Assembly: GCA_019359075.1 (NCBI GenBank)
Contig: JAHHIB010000034.1
Span: forward strand, 1-64,000
Origin: Kalymmatonema hyalinum WJT4-NPBG1
Lineage (GTDB): Bacteria; Cyanobacteriota; Cyanobacteriia; Cyanobacteriales; Nostocaceae
Direction of reading: 5' to 3'
Length of the DNA stretch: 64,000 nt
The position numbers and the translations under genes are program-made. A model generated the notes under the pieces. That model ran no database searches and was not told the origin of the DNA. It saw nothing but the letters and a program-made list of their open reading frames with translations. This document shows, piece by piece, positions 18,919 through 27,515 of the stretch (positions are counted from its first letter, which is position 1; every line of letters begins with the position of its first letter).

Positions 18919-20913
18919 ATGCTAATTTTAGGGATTTCTGGGGGACCGCAACTTATTCATGAGAATCCATATGGAATACCACCAACATGGACTCATGACT
19001 CAGCAGTCGTTTTGCTTGAGGATGGAAAAGTAATTTTTGCAATAGAGGAAGAAAGGCTAAATAGAATCAAGCATACAAATAAGTTTCCTACTCAATCATT
19101 ACAATTATGCTTGAAAAAACGTGGTATAAAAATACAGGACGTAGACTTAATTGCTTTTTACAGTACTAAAGATATTGAAGTTTTTACTAAACTGATTTTT
19201 TTGAATAATAATCAAGAACCAAAATTTTGGCAACCCAAAACCTTTTTACAGCATCTTTTGTACAAAGCATTGAATTATAAAATAGAGTTAGAGAAGCTCT
19301 GTTTTATTCATCATCACCATGCACATGCAATGAGTGCATTTGCATTATCTGGTTATGAAACCAGTCTTATTAGCACGTTTGACGGATCTGGAGACAATTC
19401 ATCTGCTATGGTTTTTAGTGGTAATGGGACGAAGTTAGACCAAATCATTGACCTTCCAGTATCACAATCTGTCGGTCATTTTTATCGAGACGTTATAGCT
19501 TTTTTAGGATATTCACAATTTGATGAATACAAAGTAATGGGGCTAGCTCCTTATGGAAATCCAGAAAGATTCAGAAATGTCTTCCAAACGCTCTATACAT
19601 TACTTCCCAATGGAGATTATGTAATTCACGAAGATGAGATAATCTCACTTTTCAATTTAGGGTTACCGCGCCGAAAAGGGGAACCTTTTACGCAAACCCA
19701 TAAGGATATTGCTGCATCACTCCAAGAAGCCTTAGAGAATATAGTTTTTCATGTACTCCAACACTATCAACGGGAAACTAAACAGAAAAATCTGTGTATG
19801 GCTGGAGGAGTAGCCCATAATTGTACTCTGAACGGAAAAATTTTGCGCTCAGGTATGTTTGAAAATGTATTTGTTCAACCTGCCGCACATGATGCTGGCT
19901 GTGCATTAGGCGCAGCTCTCTATGCTTACTATCAAGTCAATCCAACAGCTAACAAGCTTTATAAACTTGATCATGTTTACTGGGGAACAGATATTGACAG
20001 CGATTCCTCAATTTTGAAGCAATTAATGCAATGGCAAGATTTTGTAACTTTTGAAAAATTGGTTAATGTCGGCTGGCAAACAGCAGAGTTACTAGCAAGT
20101 GGTTATGTTGTGGGCTGGGTTCAAGGCCGCTCTGAGTTTGGCCCCAGGGCTTTAGGAAACAGAAGTATTCTTGCAGATCCTAGACCGCAGGAGAACAAAA
20201 GCCGTATTAACCAAATGATTAAAAAGCGGGAAGGATATAGACCGTTTGCCCCATCTGTTTTGGAAGAGGATGTTGATGATTTTTTTGAGGTTCCACACCA
20301 TCAGAAACAGCTTCCGTTCATGATATTTGTAGTCAATGTTAGAGAAGAAAAACGCTCTCTTCTAGGGGCAGTTACTCATATTGATGGAACAGCAAGAGTA
20401 CAAACGGTATCACGAAAAACAAACGATAAATATTGGAACTTAATTCACTCATTTAAAAAAATAACAGGTATTCCTATTTTGCTAAACACATCGTTTAATA
20501 ATAACGTTGAACCAATTGTATATTCTATAAAAGATGCAATAGTTTGTTTTTTAACTACAGGATTAGATTATCTTGTTGTTGGAGACTATCTAGTCAAAAA
20601 GAAGGAAGTAAATTGGCAAGCTTCTTTATATCTTATACCTTCACTACCTCCTTTTGTTTCTTTACATCAGGTTAAAAAGCTTGATTTTGATAGCAATTTC
20701 AATAATTACTTATATATCGGTAATAGCTATAATACAAAATTTCAATTAGCAGTTTCAGCAGAAGTTTTTAGTGTGTTGTCTTTGGCAAACAATGAGAAGA
20801 CTGTGATGAAACTTATTCAGGCAAATGGCGAGATAGAAGAAGGAAAAGCTCAAGATATTGTTCAGGAAATTCTGGAGTTATGGTCGCAGCGTTTAGTAAT
20901 ACTAAGACCATAA
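18919..20913 (+). CDS. Carbamoyltransferase, NodU/CmcH family
   Basis: 664 residues. Family members transfer a carbamoyl group from carbamoyl phosphate, via ATP, to a hydroxyl of a natural product. The N-terminal ASKHA-type domain shows MLILGISGG, THDSAVVLLEDG, IEEERLNRIKH, HHHHAHAMSAFALSGYE and STFDGSGDNS. The C-terminal YrdC-like domain shows VVGWVQGRSEFGPRALGNRS and YRPFAPSVLEED. Length is typical, and GGVAHNCTLNGKI is the conserved glycine-rich motif. The gene lies between the first PKS and the first Gly module, 43 bp before a methyltransferase gene. The serine hydroxyl or a beta-hydroxyl of the peptide is the obvious candidate acceptor (inference). Its base composition is more A/T-rich than the NRPS genes. 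Confidence 0.9.
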   Translation: MLILGISGGPQLIHENPYGIPPTWTHDSAVVLLEDGKVIFAIEEERLNRIKHTNKFPTQSLQLCLKKRGIKIQDVDLIAFYSTKDIEVFTKLIFLNNNQEPKFWQPKTFLQHLLYKALNYKIELEKLCFIHHHHAHAMSAFALSGYETSLISTFDGSGDNSSAMVFSGNGTKLDQIIDLPVSQSVGHFYRDVIAFLGYSQFDEYKVMGLAPYGNPERFRNVFQTLYTLLPNGDYVIHEDEIISLFNLGLPRRKGEPFTQTHKDIAASLQEALENIVFHVLQHYQRETKQKNLCMAGGVAHNCTLNGKILRSGMFENVFVQPAAHDAGCALGAALYAYYQVNPTANKLYKLDHVYWGTDIDSDSSILKQLMQWQDFVTFEKLVNVGWQTAELLASGYVVGWVQGRSEFGPRALGNRSILADPRPQENKSRINQMIKKREGYRPFAPSVLEEDVDDFFEVPHHQKQLPFMIFVVNVREEKRSLLGAVTHIDGTARVQTVSRKTNDKYWNLIHSFKKITGIPILLNTSFNNNVEPIVYSIKDAIVCFLTTGLDYLVVGDYLVKKKEVNWQASLYLIPSLPPFVSLHQVKKLDFDSNFNNYLYIGNSYNTKFQLAVSAEVFSVLSLANNEKTVMKLIQANGEIEEGKAQDIVQEILELWSQRLVILRP

Positions 20914-20956
20914 ATACTGGCACAGGAAGTAACACTAATTATTAGGAGCAATACTA

Positions 20957-21835
20957 ATGGTTTTAGAAAATAGTCCAAATCTTTTTCTCCAAAAATTACA
21001 CCATCAATTTATGTCATTTATCTACCGGAATGACTTACAAAAATTACTACCTCTTTATAGTAGTAAATGGAACCCTCATTTATTTGGTCAGCATTACCAA
21101 GAGCATTTTGCACCACTGATAAATAAAAAATTGAAAATTTTAGAAATTGGTGTAGGAGGTTACGAAGATCCTTATTCTGGTGGTGATTCCTTGAGAATGT
21201 GGAAGCAGTATTTTCCCAATAGTATGGTTTATGGGATGGATATTGTAGATAAAAAGGCTTTGCAGGAAGACCGCATTAAAATTTTTCAAGGTAGCCAAGA
21301 TGATGAAGGCTTTCTCAAGAAAGTTGTAGCTGAAACTGGTAGATTTGACATTATTATTGATGATGGTAGTCATCGTAATGACCATGTAATTCAAACATTT
21401 AAAATTTTGTTTCCAGAATTGAATAATGGCGGAATCTATGTAGTAAAAAATACGCATACATTTTATATACCAAGTTACAAGAATTGGTCAAATTTCTGCA
21501 AGGATGATGTTGCTCCTCATTGGGCAGAATATGGTGGCAGTCTGGATTTGTATGACCAAAAGACTATGATGAATTTCTTAAAAAGACTAGTTGATTGCTT
21601 GAGCCACCAAGAATTTATTCATCCAGGGTACACTCCTAACTACTTCGATAAACATATTGTCGGGATACATTTTTACCGCAATCAAGTTTTTATCTATAAA
21701 GGAGATAACACAGCACCAGGTAATGTGGTTGAAAACAACACTTTAAGACCTGATTTTTTGCAAGAGATAGGTATAAACTCATTGGCAGAGTTAAAATTAG
21801 AATTTCCTGCTATTGATGCTCCAACAAAGCTATAA
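20957..21835 (+). CDS. SAM-dependent methyltransferase, MycE/CmcI-like
   Basis: 292 residues. KILEIGVGGYEDPYSGGDSL is the SAM-binding motif I. MWKQYFPNSMVYGMDIVDK, RIKIFQGSQDD and FDIIIDDGSHRNDHVIQTF are characteristic of the group containing the macrolide sugar O-methyltransferase MycE and the cephalosporin-pathway protein CmcI. The usual VEDxHT motif reads VKNTHTFY, so the acidic residue often involved in metal binding is replaced by Lys; activity is therefore not certain. A GGAG ribosome site precedes the ATG. Being paired with the carbamoyltransferase, it probably tailors the siderophore, but the methylated position is unknown. Confidence 0.85.
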   Translation: MVLENSPNLFLQKLHHQFMSFIYRNDLQKLLPLYSSKWNPHLFGQHYQEHFAPLINKKLKILEIGVGGYEDPYSGGDSLRMWKQYFPNSMVYGMDIVDKKALQEDRIKIFQGSQDDEGFLKKVVAETGRFDIIIDDGSHRNDHVIQTFKILFPELNNGGIYVVKNTHTFYIPSYKNWSNFCKDDVAPHWAEYGGSLDLYDQKTMMNFLKRLVDCLSHQEFIHPGYTPNYFDKHIVGIHFYRNQVFIYKGDNTAPGNVVENNTLRPDFLQEIGINSLAELKLEFPAIDAPTKL

Positions 21836-21893
21836 AAAATAAATTAAACAACTCTCTGACAAGCATCAACAAAAGGTAAAAAGTTGTAAAAAT

Positions 21894-24800
21894 ATGAAAA
21901 ACCTTGAACAATTCTATCCACTATCACCGATGCAGCAGGGCATACTCTTTCACACTCTTTATGCCCCAAAGTCAGGAGTGTATGTTGAGCAGTTAAGTTG
22001 TGATATTCAGGGAAATTTAAATATTTCGTTATTTCAACAAGCATGGCAGCAATTAGTTGAAAGACATCCGATCTTGCGAACCTCTTTTATTTGGGAAGGA
22101 ATTAAAGAACCTGTGCAGGTAGTGCATAAACAAGTGCAACTACCTTGGCAGCAACAAGATTTATCCAAATTAGAATTTATTGAACAGCAAGAGCGTATCG
22201 AAACTTGTTTAGTAGTAGAAAGAGAAATAGGTTTTGAAATTTCTCAAGCACCGTTGATGCGCTTAACGCTACTCCAGTTAGCTGAAAAGCACTACAAATT
22301 TATATGGAGCCATCATCACTTACTATTAGATGGTTGGTCTTCTTCCTTACTACTTCAACAATTATTTGCTTGCTATCAAGCATTAAGCCAAGGTAAAGAT
22401 ATACAATTACAAAAAGCCCGTCCTTATCGAGACTATATAGCTTGGCTACAAACGCAAGATTTATCAAGCGCAGAAACTTTTTGGCAGCGATATCTCAAAG
22501 GTTTTACCACAGTCACTTCTTTGGGTATAGACCAGAATTTTGGCAACCAGATTAGTGAAAGCAAAAACTACAATACGCAGCTATTGCGCTTATCAAATAC
22601 AGAAACAGCCGCGTTGCAGTCTTTAGCTCGGCAACAACAATTAACACTAAATACCATAGTCCAGGGAGCATGGGCGATTCTTCTCAGCCGTTATAGTGGT
22701 GAGAATGATATTGTTTTTGGAGGGGTTGTATCTGGTCGTCCAACCACATTAACCGGTGTAGAATCAATGGTGGGAGTGTTTATCAACACTTTGCCAGTAA
22801 GAATAGATTTAAATACTCAAGAATTTCTCATACCTTGGCTCAAGCAATTACAAATACAACAAAATGAAGTGCGTCAATACGAATACACTCCATTAATAGA
22901 GATTCAAAAGTGGAGTGAAATTCCAACTGGGCAGCCTTTATTTGAAACTATATTTAATTTTCAGAATTACCCGATAAAATCTTCCTTACAAGAATCGATA
23001 GATAATCTCAAAATATTTAATATTAATGGTTTTATCCACCCTCACTATCCTCTTAATTTTTCAGTACAAGTAGATTCAGAATTATCGCTAGAAATTTTCT
23101 ACGATCGCCATCGTTTTGATGATGATAAAATTGCTCGAATGTTGGGGCATTTACAGACCTTACTATTAGGTATGGTGGCAAATCCCCAGCAACGTTTGGG
23201 TGAATTGCCATTGCTGAGAGCTACAGAGCGTTATCAGTTATTAGAAGAGTGGAATAATACACAAGTTGATTATCCGCAAGATCAATGTATTCATCAGCTA
23301 TTTGAGGCACAAGTCGAGAAAACTCCTGATGCTGTTGCTGTGGTCTTTGAGAATCAGCAATTGACCTATCGGGAATTGAACACCAAAGCAAATCAACTTG
23401 CCCACTACCTGCAAAAACTGGGAGTAAAGCCAGAGGTATTGGTGGGGATTTGTGTAGAGCGTTCAGTAGAAATGGTGGTTGGACTATTGGGTATCCTCAA
23501 AGCGGGTGGTGCTTATGTGCCGCTAGACCCTAGCTATCCACACGAACGATTAGCTTTCATGCTCAAAGACGCAAAGGTGCCAGTGGTGCTAACTCAAAAG
23601 AAGTTAGTCGCAGTATTACCTGAACATAAAGCTAAGGTAGTATGTTTGGATGCGGACTGGGAGGAGATTGTCAAACAAAGCGCTGACAATTTGATCAACA
23701 AAGCAACCACTGAAAACCTGGTATATGCAATCTATACCTCCGGCTCAACCGGACAACCAAAAGGAGTGCAAATTACCCACGGCGCTTTGGTGAACTTCTT
23801 AAGTGCAATGCGCCTGACTCTGGGGCTAACTCAGGAAGATATTCTCTTATCAGTTACCACACTATCTTTTGATATTGCAGCACTGGAACTATACCTGCCA
23901 CTGATTGTCGGCGCTCGTTTAGTCGTAGTCAGCCGAGAAGTTGCCACTGACGGAACCCAGTTGTTAGAACAGCTAGCAGACTCCAAGTCAACGGTTATGC
24001 AAGCCACGCCAGCCACCTGGCGGCTGCTGCTAGCTGCTGGATGGAGTGGCAATTGGCAATTAAAAATCCTTTGCGGCGGTGAAGCCCTCGACCGTTCCCT
24101 TGCCAATCAGTTGCTGGAACGAGGTGCAGAAGTTTGGAACTTATACGGTCCGACAGAAACGACCGTTTGGTCAGTAGTCCAAAAGGTGGAAAGCAACAAG
24201 GATCTCAAGGGACGAGATAGCATTGTCTCTATCGGTCGCGCGATCGCCAACACACAAATATATCTCCTAGATAACCATTTGCAACCCGTACCCATTGGTG
24301 TACCAGGTGAGTTACATATCGGCGGTGTTGGCTTAGCCAGAGGTTATTTCAACCAACCAGAACTGACATCTGTTAAATTTATCCCGAACCCCTTCAATCA
24401 AGAGTCAACTTCCCGGCTTTACAAAACTGGCGATTTAGCCCGGTATTTGCCAGACGGAAACATCGAGTTCTTAGGACGGATTGACAATCAGGTAAAAGTC
24501 CGGGGCTTCCGTATCGAACTTGGGGAAATTGAGGCAGCATTAAACCAACATCCAGGGGTACAGACGAGTGTGGCTGTAGTCTGGGAGGATGAACCAGGTG
24601 ACAAACATTTGGTAGCGTATGTAGTTCTACAACCAGAACAGACAGTTACGACGAACGAAATGCGCCGCTTCCTGGCAGAGAAATTGCCTCGTTATATGGT
24701 ACCCTCCGCGTTTGTCATGCTGGAGATGCTACCTTTGACACCTAATGGTAAAGTAGACCGCCGCGCATTGAGAGCACCTGACATTGCCAAACGCCAGATA

Positions 24801-27500
24801 GAAGCAGCTTTTGTTGCACCTCATGATCCAGTGGAAGAAGTGGTAGCGGGAATTTGGGTTCAAGTCCTTGGTGTCGAACAGGTTGGTATATATGATAATT
24901 TCTTTGACTTGGGTGGACATTCATTACTAGCGACTCAAGTTCTTTCTCGCATTCGTCACACCTTCCAGATAGATTTACCGCTACGCCGCTTGTTTGAGTT
25001 ACCAACAGTTGCCGGATTAGCCAAAAGCATTCAGGAGGTGATAAAGGCACAGCTAGGACATGAAGCTCCTACTATCAAACGTGTCTCCAAAGACGGCAAT
25101 CTACCTCTGTCCTTTGCTCAGGAACGATTGTGGTTCTTAGAGCAACTACAGCCTGGTAGTTCTACGTACAACACACCAGCTGCCATACGCCTTGTTGGTT
25201 CTCTGAATGTGGATGCACTAGAGCAAAGCTTGAGTGAGATTGTACGCCGCCATGAAGCTTTACGTACGACCTTTGGTGTGGTGGATGGGCAACCATTTCA
25301 AACTATAACCCCAACCCTAACTGTAAAACTTCCAATAGTTGACTTGCGGAAGTTGCCAGAAGCTGAACGGGAAACTGAGATTCAACGACTGAGTGCAGAA
25401 GAATTTCAACGCTCTTTTGACCTAGCTCAAGGTCCATTACTGCGATGCACTCTTTTACACATCGGCGAGCAAGAGCATATTGCGCTATTTACAATCCACC
25501 ATATTGTCTCAGATGGCTGGTCAATGGGTGTGTTCGTTCGGGAGTTGGCAGCACTGTATGGAGCTTTCTCTGCCGGAAAACCCTCTCCATTGCCTGAACT
25601 GCCCATCCAGTATGCAGATTTTGCTATGTGGCAACGACAGTGGTTGCAGGGTGAAGTCCTCCAAGCCCAGCTCGCATACTGGAAGAAGCAATTGGGGAAC
25701 AGCCTCCCGGTACTGCAATTACCTACAACTCGTCCTCGAACAGAAGTGAAAACCAGCCGAGGTGCTGCTCAATCCTTCGTCATTCCTTCCACCCTGTCCG
25801 CAGCGCTTCAAACCCTGAGCCGACAAGAAGGTGTCACTTTGTTTATGACCTTGTTGGCAGGTTTTCAGGTGCTGCTACAACGCTATGCAAATCAGGATGA
25901 TATTGTTGTTGGCACTGATGTTGCCAATCGCAACCGGGCGGAAACAGAATCATTAATTGGTTTTTTTGTCAATCTGCTTGTCTTACGCACCGATTTAAGC
26001 GGTAACCCGAGTTTTCAGGAGTTGCTCCTCCGAGTGCGCGAGGTCACATTAGAAGCTTATGCCCATCAGGACTTGCCTTTTGAGAAATTAGTAGAAGCTT
26101 TGCGTCCTGAGCGAAGTTTGAGCAACACGTCGCCACTATTTCAGGTGTTGTTTGTTCTTCAAAATGCCTCAATGCCAGCCTTAGAATTGCCAGGACTGAC
26201 ATTAAGCCAATTGGAAGTTGAAAACAAAATAGCAAGGTTTGATTTAGCGCTATTTCTTACAGAAACAGAACAAGGAATCGTGGGCAAGTGGCAGTACAAT
26301 GCTGATCTTTTTGACGCCGCCACCATCACGCGCATGACAGGTCACTTCGAGATGCTGCTTAACAGCATTGTGGCGCAACCCGATGCTCGGATCAACACTT
26401 TAGAAATGCTGACAGAAACGGAAAGACAACAACAAGCTATGCAAAAAAGCGATCGCCAAGCCTTCAAGCGGCAAAAGTTTATCAGCATTGCCCCCAAAAC
26501 TGTGAGCTTATCACAAACAGAATTGATTAAGACTGGCTATCTTCGAGTAGGCGAAACATTTCCTCTAGTCATTCACCCAAATGTTGACGAAATCGATTTT
26601 CTGGCTTGGGCTAAAAATAACCGGGAATTTATAGAGACACAATTATTCCAACATGGAGCCATTCTTTTTAGAGGTTTCAATGTAGGTTCTGTGTCTCTAT
26701 TTGAAAGTTTTGCTCAAGCAATTTGTCCAGAATTGTTCGGTGAGTATGGCGACTTACCGCGTGCAGGATTAGGCGGTAAAGTTTATGGTTCTACCCCTTA
26801 CCCATCCGACAAAGCTATTTTGTTCCACAATGAAAGCTCTCACTTACATCAGTTTCCTCTAAAAATTTGGTTTTTCTGCGTACAACCAGCTTTACAAGGT
26901 GGAGAAACGCCCATTGTAGATTGTCGAAAAGCTTACCAACTCCTTGAACCAAAGCTGCGAGAAAGATTAGCGCAAAAGCAATTAATGTATGTCCGCAACT
27001 ATACCGATAGTCTGGATGTTAGTTGGCAGGAATTTTTCCACACGAATGAAAAATCTGTAGTAGAAAATTACTGTCGGCGAGCGAAAATCGATTTTGAATG
27101 GTACGATAATAATGGTTTAGTAACTCGCCAGATTCGTCCAGCCCTAGCAGCACATCCCAAAACTGGCGCTCAAGTCTTCTTCAATCAAATTCAGCTACAC
27201 CATATAGCCTATTTAGAGCCAGACGTTCGTGAGTCTTTGTTATCTTTATTTGGAGAGACAAAACTACCGCGCAATGTTTACTACGGAGATGGAACTCCTA
27301 TAGAAAACTCGGTCATTGAACAAATCAATGAAGTTTATCAGCAGTCTAAAACGAGCTTCCCTTGGCAGCAAGGAGACATTTTGATGCTAGATAATATGTT
27401 GGCAGCACACGGACGCAATGCTTATGTAGGGGAACGTAAGATTGTAGTCGCAATGGGAGAAATGATTCAAAACCAAAATATTGCAAGCAAAAGCGTATAA
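21894..27500 (+). CDS. NRPS C-A(Gly)-PCP-C fused to SyrP-like beta-hydroxylase
   Basis: 1868 residues. The N-terminus (YPLSPMQQGILFHTLYAP) is typical of a C domain that accepts from an E-terminated partner. C1 has HHLLLDG (H141, H142, D146). The A domain (YTSGSTGQPKG near 613) has specificity residues D-I-L-Q-L-G-L-V-W, matching glycine (DILQLGLIWK). PCP Ser is S1010. C2 has HHIVSDG (H1202, H1203). From about 1525 a complete TauD/SyrP-type oxygenase is fused in frame, with H1645-N-E1647, H1839 (AAHGRN) and GGETPIVDCRKAYQLL. It is homologous to the free hydroxylase at 40154. No A domain follows C2; the partner A(Asp) is on the next protein, 15 bp downstream. The hydroxylase thus stands exactly at the Asp-incorporating junction. 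Confidence 0.93.
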   Translation: MKNLEQFYPLSPMQQGILFHTLYAPKSGVYVEQLSCDIQGNLNISLFQQAWQQLVERHPILRTSFIWEGIKEPVQVVHKQVQLPWQQQDLSKLEFIEQQERIETCLVVEREIGFEISQAPLMRLTLLQLAEKHYKFIWSHHHLLLDGWSSSLLLQQLFACYQALSQGKDIQLQKARPYRDYIAWLQTQDLSSAETFWQRYLKGFTTVTSLGIDQNFGNQISESKNYNTQLLRLSNTETAALQSLARQQQLTLNTIVQGAWAILLSRYSGENDIVFGGVVSGRPTTLTGVESMVGVFINTLPVRIDLNTQEFLIPWLKQLQIQQNEVRQYEYTPLIEIQKWSEIPTGQPLFETIFNFQNYPIKSSLQESIDNLKIFNINGFIHPHYPLNFSVQVDSELSLEIFYDRHRFDDDKIARMLGHLQTLLLGMVANPQQRLGELPLLRATERYQLLEEWNNTQVDYPQDQCIHQLFEAQVEKTPDAVAVVFENQQLTYRELNTKANQLAHYLQKLGVKPEVLVGICVERSVEMVVGLLGILKAGGAYVPLDPSYPHERLAFMLKDAKVPVVLTQKKLVAVLPEHKAKVVCLDADWEEIVKQSADNLINKATTENLVYAIYTSGSTGQPKGVQITHGALVNFLSAMRLTLGLTQEDILLSVTTLSFDIAALELYLPLIVGARLVVVSREVATDGTQLLEQLADSKSTVMQATPATWRLLLAAGWSGNWQLKILCGGEALDRSLANQLLERGAEVWNLYGPTETTVWSVVQKVESNKDLKGRDSIVSIGRAIANTQIYLLDNHLQPVPIGVPGELHIGGVGLARGYFNQPELTSVKFIPNPFNQESTSRLYKTGDLARYLPDGNIEFLGRIDNQVKVRGFRIELGEIEAALNQHPGVQTSVAVVWEDEPGDKHLVAYVVLQPEQTVTTNEMRRFLAEKLPRYMVPSAFVMLEMLPLTPNGKVDRRALRAPDIAKRQIEAAFVAPHDPVEEVVAGIWVQVLGVEQVGIYDNFFDLGGHSLLATQVLSRIRHTFQIDLPLRRLFELPTVAGLAKSIQEVIKAQLGHEAPTIKRVSKDGNLPLSFAQERLWFLEQLQPGSSTYNTPAAIRLVGSLNVDALEQSLSEIVRRHEALRTTFGVVDGQPFQTITPTLTVKLPIVDLRKLPEAERETEIQRLSAEEFQRSFDLAQGPLLRCTLLHIGEQEHIALFTIHHIVSDGWSMGVFVRELAALYGAFSAGKPSPLPELPIQYADFAMWQRQWLQGEVLQAQLAYWKKQLGNSLPVLQLPTTRPRTEVKTSRGAAQSFVIPSTLSAALQTLSRQEGVTLFMTLLAGFQVLLQRYANQDDIVVGTDVANRNRAETESLIGFFVNLLVLRTDLSGNPSFQELLLRVREVTLEAYAHQDLPFEKLVEALRPERSLSNTSPLFQVLFVLQNASMPALELPGLTLSQLEVENKIARFDLALFLTETEQGIVGKWQYNADLFDAATITRMTGHFEMLLNSIVAQPDARINTLEMLTETERQQQAMQKSDRQAFKRQKFISIAPKTVSLSQTELIKTGYLRVGETFPLVIHPNVDEIDFLAWAKNNREFIETQLFQHGAILFRGFNVGSVSLFESFAQAICPELFGEYGDLPRAGLGGKVYGSTPYPSDKAILFHNESSHLHQFPLKIWFFCVQPALQGGETPIVDCRKAYQLLEPKLRERLAQKQLMYVRNYTDSLDVSWQEFFHTNEKSVVENYCRRAKIDFEWYDNNGLVTRQIRPALAAHPKTGAQVFFNQIQLHHIAYLEPDVRESLLSLFGETKLPRNVYYGDGTPIENSVIEQINEVYQQSKTSFPWQQGDILMLDNMLAAHGRNAYVGERKIVVAMGEMIQNQNIASKSV

Positions 27501-27515
27501 GGAGGAAGTCAATCA

